Shown here: in pieces, positions 34,611 through 47,010 of the stretch | Numbering within the stretch: position 1 is the first letter of the stretch | How the letters are laid out: the number at the start of each line of letters is the position of its first letter | Origin: Diorhabda sublineata | Lineage: Eukaryota; Arthropoda; Insecta; Coleoptera; Chrysomelidae | Direction of reading: 5' to 3' | Assembly: GCF_026230105.1 (NCBI RefSeq) | Contig: NC_079483.1 | Coordinates: 6,627,312-6,691,311 of the forward strand | Length of the DNA: 64,000 nt | Made by a program: the position numbers and the translations under genes | Notes under the pieces: generated by a model | What the model saw: only the letters and a program-made list of their open reading frames with translations | What the model was told of the DNA's origin: nothing | Database searches by the model: none

Positions 34611-36879
34611 TTTTCATACCAACTTTACTGAATGGTTGAATAATCAATTTTATGGTTTATATACAGTCAAAACGCCCGAGGTTCGACCAATTACGAGGGT
34701 TGCTATTTAATCCGCAATTTATTTTTGATCTACAGAAAAAAGAAGAAATCATCGAGTGTCAAAGAACGACTGTACGGCGGATAATCTATCTATTTGATGT
34801 TTTGATTGTTCAAAATAGTTTGAGAGCACTCATTGTTGTGATTGTAGAATGATTCGTCGTCTGCGATTGGTTTCCTTGACACTTCCTTGACACTTCTGTC
34901 AAACGCGCCCCCAATTAGTCTTGAAACACCCATACACTTTCGGGTTCATATACATAGATCTATGATACGTCATCTGTCACTGTATTATAAACAACTTATT
35001 GCTTATTATTATTATTATTTATTTGCACCAATCGACTCAATATTTGTTATGAACAACAATTTATGCGAAAAAAACCTTTTGACAGTAAAATTTACATGGA
35101 ATATTGAATGTTTTCTGGTATGACAGCCGATTTTGAACGAACTTTACGAAACTCATTTTATAGCGAAGTACGTTCACCATTAAAAATGTCAAACGTCATA
35201 ATTACAATGTCATATTTGACATATTAATATTAGTGTGGCCATATCACAGAATTTAAGTAGCAAACATCGAACTAATAAACAAATACAGACAGTTGACAAT
35301 CGATTTCAAGGATTAGTATGAAGATTTAGCTGTTGATTCTAAACATATTTTCCCAATCACGTTTTTTTCATATTATTTACTTAAAAGATACATTATCCAA
35401 AACAAAAATTAGTTTTCTTAAAAATAGGTTATACTTTATTTGAAAACAATTCAATTTATATCAGAAATCGTTATTTTGTTAAGCAGGGTTGAACCTAAAA
35501 AAAATTTGTAATCTAGTTATTTATATCGTTAACAAGGGTTGTTTTTACCTTGAAACAATAAATCTGTGTATTAACTAGTGTATATAAGATGTAAAACATT
35601 TTGTGGATATTGTTAGTTAAACTACAATTTTTATTATGTCGATTACAGTAAACTGCATTTCGTAATTGTTAATATAAATTAATTTTTTTAAAATTATGGT
35701 GGACGCGCCACATGTATCAATAACCCTTAATATCTATGTAAAATTTCAGTTTTGCACGCAACTGTTGCCGGTTTTTTTATGTTAAATCAATTTAAATAAT
35801 CATTTAATTTAATTACACTACGAAAATTGTTTTTCTAGGTGAAATTAATTAAAAATGAATTAACTGACTTTTTTTTGTTATCTCATTAATAACGATTGTT
35901 TTTTAATTTTCATTTACACGGAAATAGTTGCAACATAAACTAAGTTTAATGAGAAAATAGAGTTGAGGTTATTAATACGATTCCATTATACATGGTCTAA
36001 TCAAAAGTTGCTAGACATTTTAAGTTTCCATTGGGAGAAATATTTGCATGGTTATTATCTCAAAAAAAACCTATTTTGAGATACAAGATAATTCTAGTAC
36101 AAAAATTAATTTATAAAAATTTATAAAAACAAATTTGTCCAACTAGATGAAATATAATTTTTGCTTCTAATACACAAAATATTATTCAAAATACATCGAA
36201 AGCAAATGATGTTTTTCAAACTATATTCTTCAAAACTAATTATATAATTTCCTTTTTCAAAACATTAATATTGATTTGTCAAAATACAAAATATGATGAG
36301 ACTGGTCTTTCACTCACAAAAAGGCATAAAACAATGATTTCGAAACAATTTACGCACTATATATTATTTATTATATACTATTATTTAATTATAGTGGACA
36401 TTGTATATTTCAATAGATGATTTTATGAAAATTTTTGACCCAAATCGGAACTTTAATTAACCATATATCTGTTGATATCATAAGTTATTTCTACACAGTT
36501 TTTAAACGCTTAAATGATTTAAAAAAATCATGTGTTGTCTGATTATCTAATTATTAATGACGTTATTCTCATAAACCACGTGTCCAAATTATATAAATTC
36601 CGAATAAATTTAACGAAAATTAATTTGTATTTATGGAGAAAAAAGTTTTTAGATATGGCAACACTGATGTGCATATGTCAGATCTGACATTGACGTATTG
36701 TTATACGAGTGCAATTTGAGTTGTTTACGGATATTTGAAATATACATCTCGGACAAAAAATTGTTTTTAAACACTCATAACATCGAATTCATTGATGAAT
36801 CTTTCACAGCGTTTAAAGTGGGGTATTCCAGGGTGAGAGGGTACATAAAGAAATGATGGGTCTCTCTGAGAGAATCAAG
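34611..36879. other. Long AT-rich non-coding stretch
   Basis: About 2.3 kb with no assignable gene. It holds a short (ATT)n run near 35005. Near 35165-35225 is a block with GTACGTTCACCATTAAAAAT and TCATATTTGACATATTA that is shared with 48400-48440, so it belongs to a dispersed repeat. The region at 36655-36720 with TGTCAGATCTGACATTGAC is a small dyad. Confidence 0.5.
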
Positions 36880-37030
36880 TTGAAGATGACAAAGAAGAGA
36901 GCGCGTTTCGACGAGACTGAAGACTGTTTATAATATAACTACACCAACAGACACGATTACACTGTTTGATGTATGTTTCGATAACCAAAATATCGTCTTC
37001 AGAGACTGAAGGTAAAGTCAAGTTTCAGAA
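36880..37030 (-). mobile_element. Possible Penelope-like terminal segment with hairpin
   Basis: On the minus strand the segment reads CTTCAGTCTCTGAAGACGAT then ATTTTGGTTATCGAAAC. GATA...TATC forms a short hairpin between CTGAAGA and GAAAC. I associate this hairpin with the ends of insect Penelope-like elements from memory, and no coding sequence of such an element is adjacent. The call is tentative. Confidence 0.3.
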
Positions 37031-37374
37031 ATTTCAACTTAGTTGAGCAGTAATATGAATATGAAGAGGTGAAGGTATTCCTGCTAAGACAAACGCTTTA
37101 CAAAAGTGAGGTTATCTATAGGTGAAGGCTCGTGTTTATTGATAAAAGTTTAAGTAGCACTAAAGAAAAATGTTTGGTACAAAATATAAATGAGAAGTAA
37201 CCAATATTTTATTAAGCTTATATCTAAAGTTTAGTGAAATTTGCTTGGGTTATATTGGAGCTAATTTTTGAATATAATAATTAATAATTATAATTCATAT
37301 TACGTCTGTCATATGTCATTTTGATATATGTTCCATATCCTTTTTGTTCACGTAAACGTAAAATAATATTCGCT

Positions 37375-39900
37375 CCTTGCATTATCCTGGTACTCATCAA
37401 TAATTAAGAGACACAGCTAGACTCAGATATTAATACAAACAACGTAGCTAGCGACATCTATAGCAAGGTTTTGAAGAATTAAAACTAGAACTTCAGTTTT
37501 TATGTAAGACAGTCTCTAACGATAAATGCCAGTTGATTTTTGTTAAAAAATGTCTCTATAAACATAAAATAGATTGTCCTTGCAATACTCAACGCCTCAT
37601 CAATTATTTGAGACTCAGCTGAGTGTTCTAGACTCAGATATTAATACAAAAAACGTAGCTAGCGACATCTATAGCAGGGTTTTGAAGAATTAAAACTAGA
37701 ACTTCAGTTTTTATGTAAGACAGTCTCTAACGATAAATGCCAGTTGATTTTTGTTAAAAAATGTCTCTAAAGACATAAAATAGATTGTCCTTGCTATACC
37801 CAACGTCTCATCAATAATTTGAGACTCAGCTGAGTGTTCTAGACTCAGATATTGATACAAACAACTTAGCTAGTGACATCTATAGCAGGGTTGTGAAGAT
37901 TTAAAACTAGAACCTCAATTTTTATGGAAGACAGTCTCTAACGATAAATGCAAGTTGATTTTTGTTAAAAAATGTCTCTAAAGACATAAAATAGATTGTC
38001 CTTGCTATACCCAACGTCTCATCAATAATTTGAGACTCAGCTGAGTGTTCTAGACTCAGATATTGATACAAACAACTTAGCTAGCGACATCTATAGCAGG
38101 GTTATGAAGATTTAAAACTAGAACCTCAATTTTTATGGAAGACAGTCTCTAACGATAAATGCCAGTTGATTTTTGTTAAAAAATGTCTCTAAAGACATAA
38201 AATAGATTGTCCTTGCTATACCCAACGTCTCATCAATAATTTGAGACTCAGCTGAGTGTTCTAGACTCAGATATTGATACAAACAACTTAGCTAGCGACA
38301 TCTATAGCAGGGTTGTGAAGATTTAAAACTAGAACCTTAATTTTTATGGAAGACAGTCTCTAACGATAAATGCCAGTTGATTTTTGTTAAAAAATGTCTC
38401 TAAAGACATAAAATAGATTGTCCTTGCTATACCCAACGACTCATCAATAATTTGAGACTCAGTTGAGTGTTCTAGACTCAGATATTAATACAAAAAACGT
38501 AGCTAGCGACATCTATAGCAGGGTTTTCAAGAATTAAAACTAGAACTTCAGTTTTTATGTAAGACAGTCTCTAACGATAAATGCCAGTTGATTTTTGTTA
38601 AAAAATGTCTCTAAAGACATAAAATAGATTGTCCTTGCTATACCCAACGACTCATTAATAATTTGAGACTCAGTTGAGTGTTCTGGACTCAGATATTAAT
38701 ACAAACAACGTAGCTAGCGACATCTATAGCAGGGTTTTCAAGAATTAAAACTAGAACTTCAGTTTTTATGTAAGACAGTCTCTAACGATAAATGCCAGTT
38801 GATTTTTGTTAAAAAATGTCTCTTAAGCATAAAATAGATTGTCCTTGCTATACTCAACGTCTCATCAATAATTTGAGACTCAGCTGAGTGTTCTAGACTC
38901 AGATATTAATACAAACAACTTAGCTAGTGACATCTATAGCAGGGTTGTGAAGAGTTAAAACTAGAACCTCAATTTTTATGGAAGACAGTCTCTAACGATA
39001 AATGCCAGTTGATTTTTGTTAAAAAATGTCTCTTAAGCATAAAATAGATTGTCCTTGCTATACCCAACGTCTCATCAATAATTGGACACTCAGCTGAGTG
39101 TTCTGGACTCAGATATTAATACAAACAACGTAGCTAGCGACATCTATAGCAGGGTTTTTAAGAATTAAAACTAGAACTTCAGTTTTTATGTAAGACAGTC
39201 TCTAACGATAAATGCCAGTTGATTTTTGTTAAAAAATGTCTCTAAAGACATAAAATAAATTGTCCTTGCTATACCCAACGTCTCATCAATAATTTGAGAC
39301 TCAGTTGAGTGTTCTAGACTCAGATATTAATACAAAAAACGTAGCTAGCGACATCTATAGCAAGGTTTTTAAGAATTAAAACTAGAACTTCAGTTTTTAT
39401 GTAAGACAGTCTCTAACGATAAATGCCAGTTGATTTTTGTTAAAAAATGTCTCTTAAGCATAAAATAGATTGTCCTTGCTATACCCAACGTCTCATCAAT
39501 AATTGGACACTCAGCTGAGTGCTCTGGACTCAGATATTAATACAAACAACGTAGCTAGCGACATCTATAGCAGGGTTTTTAAGAATTAAAACTAGAACTT
39601 CAGTTTTTATGTAAGACAGTCTCTAACGATAAATGCCAGTTGATTTTTGTTAAAAAATGTCTCTTAAGCATAAAATAGATTGTCCTTGCTATACTCAACG
39701 TCTCATCAATAATTGGACACTCAGCTGAGTGTTCTGGACTCAGATATTAATACAAACAACGTAGCTAGCGACATCTATAGCAGGGTTTTGAAGAATTAAA
39801 ACTAGAACCTCAGTTTTTGTGGAATACAGTCTCTAACGATAGATGACAGTTTATTTTAGTTAAAAAATGTTTCTAAAGATATATAATAGTTTGTTTTAGC
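37375..39900. repeat. Satellite array, 211-bp unit
   Basis: About 12 tandem copies marked by GACAGTCTCTAACGATAAAT at 37508, 37719, 37930 and onward, a 211-bp period (208-209 in units where AAAGACAT is AAGCAT). Most units contain the perfect 12-bp palindrome ACTCAGCTGAGT. Variant pairs (AACGTAGC/AACTTAGC, TTTTGAAG/TTGTGAAG, CAGTTGAGTG/CAGCTGAGTG) fall into patches, showing local spread of variants. The first and last units are the most diverged. No coding potential. Confidence 0.96.
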
Positions 39901-40439
39901 AATATAATTCATAATTGCATTCTCAATTGAAATAAAATTTTTGTTTATATTTCGAAAGGTCTATCATCGACTGTTCCATATTATTTTCATAATAGGAATT
40001 CGCGATTCAGCAACATTGAATGGTGTGTATTGTCTGTGGGTTCATTATCGGTTCATTATCGCTATTTTAGAATATGTAAACTGCTGTTATGTCAACAATT
40101 TAACTGCCACGGTTAAATTGCCTCGGTCAACTTCACAATATCGAAAGTAGGTGAAAGATTTTATTATTATTTTTTTTTATCCTCAAACCAACTTTATAAT
40201 AGATACCAAACACGAAAATCATATTTTTAGAGAAATCCGTGAGATATGTCAGTGAAAGCAAATAAAAAAATGTAGCGGTGAATATTACGGTAAATAATAT
40301 TAATACTCCATAAAAACTCATAAGAAAAAAAAACTAGTTGTGGAAATTTGGAAAAATATCATCTATATAGAATGTCCCCTCGGATTTTCTTCACGTTTGC
40401 ATTTAAATTTATTAGTTTGATGTTTTCTATTAGTTGGGG
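39901..40439. other. Non-coding spacer
   Basis: Small ORFs at 39941-40150 and 40133-40321 have no recognisable domain. Confidence 0.4.
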
Positions 40440-41400
40440 TAATTTTTATTTAAACGTAAGTTTTCGCAATAAAATTGAACAAAAATTTGGAAATTAGACT
40501 TTCCGAAATGGCATTTAATCACGATAAGGATTAATTTTTATTTTAATAATATTATTAATATCTATAACTTTTATTAATCACTATTATTAAATAAATTGAA
40601 GTAATAACTAATTCCTTATTACTTGGTAAGCTTTTTATTTCAATACCCTGTATATTTTGATCAAGAAGATTTGATTCAATGTAAACTATCATAAACATTA
40701 TCATATACAGGGTGACTTAGGCGAAAATATGCAAATTATTATTTATTATTAATTTATTTAATTCAATTTAATTAGTTTTTTATAAATTTCATATTTATTG
40801 AAAATTTGACATCCAGAAGTGTCATTTTATCACGATATATGTTAAATTTAGATATTAGACGTTTAAATAGAATTATTAATACATAGGGTAGTTTTGATTA
40901 GCTAGTTTTTTAAATGAGTTAATGTAATAACTAATTTCTTATCAATTGACAAGCTTTTTATTTCAAAACTCCGTATATCTTGAACAAAAAGATTTTAATC
41001 AATGTAAACTACAATAAACAAGATAATATACAGGGTGAACTAGACGAAAATATCCAAATTATTATTTATTATTAATTTATTTAATCGAATTTAATCAGTT
41101 TTATATATATGGATTATTTATTCAAAATTTTATATTACGAAGGTTCATTTTATCACGATATATAATAAGTTTAGATATAAGACGTTTAAATAAAATTATT
41201 AATATACAGGGTATTTTTTTTAGGGAGTTTTTCAAATGAATTAATGTAATAACTAATTTTTTATTACTTGATAAGGTTTTTATTCCAAAATCCTGTATGT
41301 TTTGACCAAAAAGACTGTAATTTAACGGGGAATACGAAAAATGTGATAATTTACAGGGTAATCTACTGGCAAATAGAAAATAAATAAATTTTATGATGAT
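40440..41400. repeat. Three tandem 324-bp units with TATACAGGGT motifs
   Basis: TATACAGGGTGA occurs at 40704 and 41027 and a decayed TTTACAGGGTAA near 41350, steps of 323-324 bp. Flanking blocks TAATAACTAATT, AAGCTTTTTATTTCAA and TTTATCACGATAT repeat with the same spacing. In each unit an inverted partner (ACCCTGTATATTTTG at 40643, ACTCCGTATATCTTG at 40968, ATCCTGTATGTTTTG) lies about 60-70 bp before the TATACAGGGT tip, giving an inverted pair. Units are 70-80% alike by eye, so this is an old array related to CAGGGTG-type MITEs. Confidence 0.85.
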
Positions 41401-42130
41401 ATATGAAAATAAGTTCGACACGCAAGTTCCTGAAAAAATTTATTGACTGAAAGTCTTGTAAAACATTTTAAACCTATTGTAGGTCGCTGTTATAAGATTT
41501 CCAAAAACTAATAACGAAGATATATAAGATAATGTTATAAAAACTAAATAATTGAATAAAATTGTATCTAAAACAAAAAATTCTCTTTTTTTTAATAAAT
41601 TCTCGTCTTGCAATTATTTAATGACTTTTTCTATAAAAATAAACTGTTACTAAGTAGTTACGAGGAGGTTCAAGTTGAATATTCTGAACTTAGTTTAGAT
41701 GCAGCTTGCAAGATGCAATCTATTGAATGAATTCTAAAATTTGGAAGGTCCGCGTAAACAGCAAATAATGAAAAGAAAAAACACCAATGATTAATTGTTT
41801 CGTATGATTTACTGAAAAGTATGTAAAAGTATTTAAGAAACACTTGATTCCTCAGCATCAGAAACTAGTTGTTGTTGGGGAATCAACGATTCACTGAGTT
41901 ATCAAAGAAGAGGATTGTGAAGAATACGTAAAGCTCCAGAAAACCAAAAATCGTTTGAAAGCGAGACTTGGAAGGAAAATGGTGCTTGTATCTTTAGAAA
42001 ATAAGACCCAACAGTAGACAAAGTTTAAAATCAGTCAAAACATACTATAGAACCTTCCAAAAGAAATATTTTTTCTTTGTAAAAACTATCAAAGAGAATC
42101 TGCTTCAATAGAAAGAAGCTGTGATGTAGT
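41401..42130. other. Upstream part of a decayed DNA transposon, mostly unassigned
   Basis: At 41880-41990 a plus-strand frame reads STIHRVIKEEDCEEYVKLQK followed by KTKNRLKARLGRK. This could be the DNA-binding half of the transposase that follows, but I cannot confirm it. The remainder is AT-rich and closed in all frames. Confidence 0.35.
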
Positions 42131-42466
42131 ATGGCGAAGAAATTTGATTTGGATGAAACATGGATCAACGAGGAACATACCCCAAACAAATTTAGGCAGG
42201 ATGAAACTGTCGATGACAGTAAAATACAATCAGGAAACGGATATAGTTTGATAATAATACCACAGGTAGTTCAAACGGTTTTGTTGAAGATGGTTTATAC
42301 CATGAGGATGTTTTTATAGAATTTCTATTCAGAAATAAATGAAATTGTGGAATTATGGTGATAAATTCACTATTATATCATTGCGAAGTAAATCCAGATG
42401 AAGAAAATGTTTTAAAAAAAATTGAATTGACACTAACAACTTTATGTGATTCCGAAGACGTTTAGT
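42131..42466 (+). pseudogene. DDE transposase relic (IS630/Tc1-mariner superfamily)
   Basis: Frame one reads KFDLDETWINEEHTPNKF then RQDETVDD and GNGYSLIII. After a frameshift near 42265 the next frame gives TGSSNGFVEDGLYHEDVF. LDETWIN is the motif of the first catalytic aspartate in a common insect transposase family (VYLDETW.N..HT....WQD...), and GKG.RLII.H.G...GFV follows it in that family. The second and third catalytic residues are deleted. A separate frame, HCEVNPDEENVLKKIELTL then TTLCDSEDV-stop at 42466, looks like the acidic C-terminal end. That end continues directly into the first unit of the 253-bp satellite. Confidence 0.7.
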
Positions 42467-45400
42467 TGATTTTAAATATAGTTTATTAGTTTCAAAATTC
42501 TTAAAAATATTTGTAATTAGAGAGATATTCATTTCGAATTTGAAAAATAACGTTTCTTATCTAATATCCACGTGAAAACGTGTTTCAAAATGATTTTCTT
42601 TTCCCCAATGTTTCTAAGACTTTTCCTTCCAGTTTCACAGTTTTTTTGACATTATTTGCTGTCATTTTTCCTTGAAAACTCGTCATTAATAACTTTATGT
42701 GATTCCTAAGTCGATAAGTCGATTTTAAACAGTGTATATCAGTTCCAAAATTCTTAAAAATATTTGTAATTAGAGAGATTTTCGTTTCGAATTTGAAAAA
42801 TAACGTTTCTTATCTAATATCCACGTGAAAACGTGCTTCAAAATGATTTTTTCTTCCCGAATGTTTCTAAGACTTTTCCTTCCAGTTTCACAGTTTTTTT
42901 GACATTATTTGCTGTCATTTTTCCGAGGAAAACTCGTCATTAATAACTTTATGTGATTCCTAAGTCGATAAGTCGATTTTAAACAGTGTATATCAGTTCC
43001 AAAATTCTTAAAAATATTTGTAATTAGAGAGATTTTCGTTTCGAATTTGAAAAATAACGTTTCTTATCTAATATCCACGTGAAAACGTGCTTCAAAATGA
43101 TTTTTTCTTCCCGAATGTTTCTAAGACTTTTCCTTCCAGTTTCACAGTTTTTTTGACATTATTTGCTGTCATTTTTCCGAGGAAAACTCGTCATTAATAA
43201 CTTTATGTGATTCCTAAGTCGATAAGTCGATTTTAAATAGTGTATATCAGTTCCAAAATTCTTAAAAATATTTGTAATTAGAGAGATTTTCGTTTCGAAT
43301 TTGGAAAATAACGTTTCTTATCTAATATCCACGTGAAAACGTGCTTCAAAATGATTTTTTCTTCCCGAATGTTTCTAAGACTTTTCCTTCCAGTTTCACA
43401 GTTTTTTTGATATTATTTGGTGTGATTTTTCCGAGGAAAACTCGTCATTAATAACTTTATGTGATTCCTAAGACGATAAGTCGATTTTAAATAGTGTATA
43501 TCATTTCCGAAATTCTTTAAAATATTTCAAATTAGAGAGATTTTCGTTTCGAATTTGAAAAATAACGTTTCTTATCTAATATCCACGTGAAAACGTGCTT
43601 CAAAATGATTTGTCTTCCCGAATGTTTCTAAGACTTTCCTTCCAGTTTCACAGTTTTTTTTGACATTATCTGGTGTGATTTTTCCGGGAAAACTCATCAT
43701 TAATAACTTTATGTGATTCCTAAGTCGATAAGTCGATTTTAAACAGTGTATATCAGTTCCAAAATTCTTTAAAATATTTCAAATTAGAGAGATTTTCGTT
43801 TCGAATTTGAAAAATAACGTTTCTTATCTAATATCCACGTGAAAACGTGCTTCAAAATGATTTGTTCTTCCCGAATGTTTCTAAGACTTTTCCTTCCAGT
43901 TTCACAGTTTTTTTGACATTATTTGCTGTCATTTTTCCGAGGAAAACTCGTCATTAATAACTTTATGTGATTCCTAAGTCGATAAGTCGATTTTAAACAG
44001 TGTATATCAGTTCCAAAATTCTTAAAAATATTTGTAATTAGAGAGATTTTCGTTTCGAATTTGAAAAATAACGTTTCTTATCTAATATCCACGTGAAAAC
44101 GTGCTTCAAAATGATTTTTTCTTCCCGAATGTTTCTAAGACTTTTCCTTCCAGTTTCACAGTTTTTTTGATATTATTTGGTGTGATTTTTCCGAGGAAAA
44201 CTCGTCATTAATAACTTTATGTGATTCCTAAGTCAATAAGTCGATTTTAAATAGTGTATATCAGTTCCAAAATTCTTAAAAATATTTGTAATTAGAGAGA
44301 TTTTCGTTTCGAATTTGGAAAATAACGTTTCTTATCTAATATCCACGTGAAAACGTGCTTCAAAATGATTTTTTCTTCCCGAATGTTTCTAAGACTTTTC
44401 CTTCCAGTTTCACAGTTTTTTTGATATTATTTGGAGTGATTTTTCCGGGAAAACTCGTCATTAATAAATTTATGTGATTCCTAAGTCGATAAGTCGATTT
44501 TAAACAGTGTATGTCAGTTCGAAAATTCTTAAAAATATTTGTAATTAGAGAGATTTTCGTTTCGAATTTGAAAAATAACGTTTCTTATCTAATATCCACG
44601 TGAAAACGTGCTTCAAAATGATTTTTTCTTCCCGAATGTTTCTAAGAGTTTTCCTTCCAGTTTCACAGTTTTTTTGACATTATGTGGAGTGATTTTTCCG
44701 GGAAAACTCGTCATTAATAACTTTATGTGATTCCTAAGTCGATAAGTCGATTTTAAATAGTGTATATCAGTTCCAAAATTCTTAAAAATATTTGTATTTA
44801 GAGAGATTTTCGTTTCGAATTTGGAAAATAACGTTTCTTATCTAATATCCACGTGAAAACGTGCTTCAAAATGATTTTTTCTTCCCGAATGTTTCTAAGA
44901 CTTTTCCTTCCAGTTTCACAGTTTTTTTGATATTATTTGGAGTGATTTTTCCGGGAAAACTCGTCATTAATAAATTTATGTGATTCCTAAGTCGATAAGT
45001 CGATTTTAAACAGTGTATGTCAGTTCGAAAATTCTTTAAAATATTTCAAATTAGAGAGATTTTCGTTTCGAATTTGAAAAATAACGTTTCTTATCTAATA
45101 TCCACGTGAAAACGTGCTTCAAAATGATTTTTTCTTCCCGAATGTTTCTAAGACTTTTCCTTCCAGTTTCACAGTTTTTTTGACATTATGTGGAGTGATT
45201 TTTCCGGGAAAACTCGTCATTAATAACTTTATGTGATTCCTAAGTCGATAAGTCGATTTTAAATAGTGTATATCAGTTCCAAAATTCTTAAAAATATTTG
45301 TATTTAGAGAGATTTTCGTTTCGAATTTGGAAAATAACGTTTCTTATCTAATATCCACGTGAAAACGTGCTTCAAAATGATTTTTTCTTCCCGAATGTTT

Positions 45401-46310
45401 CTAAGACTTTTCCTTCCAGTTTCACAGTTTTTTTGATATTATTTGGAGTGATTTTTCCGGGAAAACTCGTCATTAATAAATTTATGTGATTCCTAAGTCG
45501 ATAAGTCGATTTTAAACAGTGTATGTCAGTTCGAAAATTCTTTAAAATATTTCAAATTAGAGAGATTTTCGTTTCGAATTTGAAAAATAACGTTTCTTAT
45601 CTAATATCCACGTGAAAACGTGCTTCAAAATGATTTTTTCTTCCCGAATGTTTCTAAGACTTTTCCTTCCAGTTTCACAGTTTTTTTGACATTATGTGGA
45701 GTGATTTTTCCGGGAAAACTCGTCATTAATAACTTTATGTGATTCCTAAGTCGATAAGTCGATTTTAAATAGTGTATATCAGTTCCAAAATTCTTAAAAA
45801 TATTTGTATTTAGAGAGATTTTCGTTTCGAATTTGGAAAATAACGTTTCTTATCTAATATCCACGTGAAAACGTGCTTCAAAATGATTTTTTCTTCCCGA
45901 ATGTTTCTAAGACTTTTCCTTCCAGTTTCACAGTTTTTTTGACATTATTTGCTGTCATTTTTCCGAGGAAAACTCGTCATTAATAACTTTATGTGATTCC
46001 TAAGTCGATAAGTCGATTTTAAACAGTGTATATCAGTTCCAAAATTCTTAAAAATATTTGTAATTAGAGAGATTTTCGTTTCGAATTTGAAAAATAACGT
46101 TTCTTATCTAATATCCACGTGAAAACGTGCTTCAAAATGATTTTTTCTTCCCGAATGTTTCTAAGACTTTTCCTTTCAGTTTCACAGTTTTTTTTGACAT
46201 TATTTGAAGTGATTTTTTAAGTTGAGTTGATTTTAAATATAGTTTATTAGTTTCAAAATTGTTAAAACTATTTCTAATTAAAGAGATTCTCATTTTGAAT
46301 TCGCTTAAAA
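42420..46310. repeat. Satellite array, 253-bp unit, with a 505-bp dimer region
   Basis: About 15 copies. CACGTGAAAACGTG occurs once per unit (42569, 42822, 43076 and on), a 253-254 bp period. That motif is itself a dyad and includes the E-box CACGTG. Between about 44440 and 45900 two unit types alternate: GTGTATGTCAGTTCG at 44508, 45013 and 45519 marks a 505-bp higher-order unit. The outermost copies keep TTTAAATATAGTTTATTAG where internal units have TTTAAACAGTGTATATCAG or similar, so the edges are less homogenised. Each unit contains AACTTTATGTGATTCC, the last codons of the transposase upstream. A 60-codon minus-strand ORF at 46132-46314 is incidental. Confidence 0.95.
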
Positions 46311-46574
46311 ACATTTTTGTTTATGCAATTAAATCCATTCATCCGAACGTTATTTGATAGCCAAGTTGCAAAGATTTATTCATAATATATTTTGTGTGGG
46401 TGTAAATTCTTCATAAGTGCAAAAACCATCAAAACGTCATTAATTCTATGAAAAATCTCAAATTCTAAAATATTTATATCGCACGATAAATTAAATATGA
46501 AAAACCGAATTTATATATAAGTTTTACATGATAAAAAAACGAAAACAGATCTAAAGATCATATAGACAAATATG
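46311..46574. other. Spacer
   Basis: AT-rich sequence after the satellite, nothing recognised. Confidence 0.4.
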
Positions 46575-47010
46575 TTTTTACCTCGTTTAGAATCCCTTTA
46601 AAGTCCTTCAAAGGCGATTATAAGAAAAAATACCACTCGAAAAGTCAAATAGTCCGAACTGAAAATTAAAACACTACAAAAAACACTATATTAAAACTAT
46701 AAATAAATAAAATTAACTGTCACTAGTTTATAACACGCGCACTAAGAAAACAAATTCGCAAACTGAATTCAAAAATAAATTAGGAGGGGTAGTGAAATGG
46801 GGTAGCAACGCTCTATAACCGAGCCGCTACGAAGTCGCAAGTTCGACTAACTGACTGAAATTTCCGTCGGACTAGGAACTCCCTCTTAGTCGCGTTGTGT
46901 GCCCCCTCTATTCGAGTTGAAAATTTCAGTAAATTGGAGAAATGAGATTGGTCGGTTTGAGTGAATAGGGTACAATCTGTGACAGCGCGATATGGGCGCA
47001 AATTCTCATT
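46575..47010 (-). promoter_or_regulatory. Candidate promoter and leader exon on the minus strand
   Basis: 46780-47010 is a GC-richer, CpG-containing island (CGACTAAG, GAGCCGCTACGAAGTCGC, ACAGCGCGATATGGGCGC) in otherwise AT-rich DNA. On the minus strand it is followed by TTATAAACTAGTGACAG (near 46730), an initiator-like TTTTCAGTTCGG (near 46658), and then TTCTAAACGAG-GTAAAAAC (near 46588). The last could be a GAG/GTAAAA splice donor ending a non-coding first exon. The spacing of the TATA-like and initiator-like motifs (about 75 bp) is not canonical. The leader would splice leftward across the satellite region. Inference only; the 62-codon ORF at 46813-47001 has no domain. Confidence 0.25.

Noticed and set aside
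34887..35123. 78-codon ORF with a Y-rich middle
   Set aside because: The tyrosine run is an (ATT)n microsatellite read in one frame; no domain.
36940..37010. Functional hammerhead ribozyme
   Set aside because: Core-like boxes exist, but stem I does not pair and stem III would be only 3 bp; kept only as a low-interest finding.
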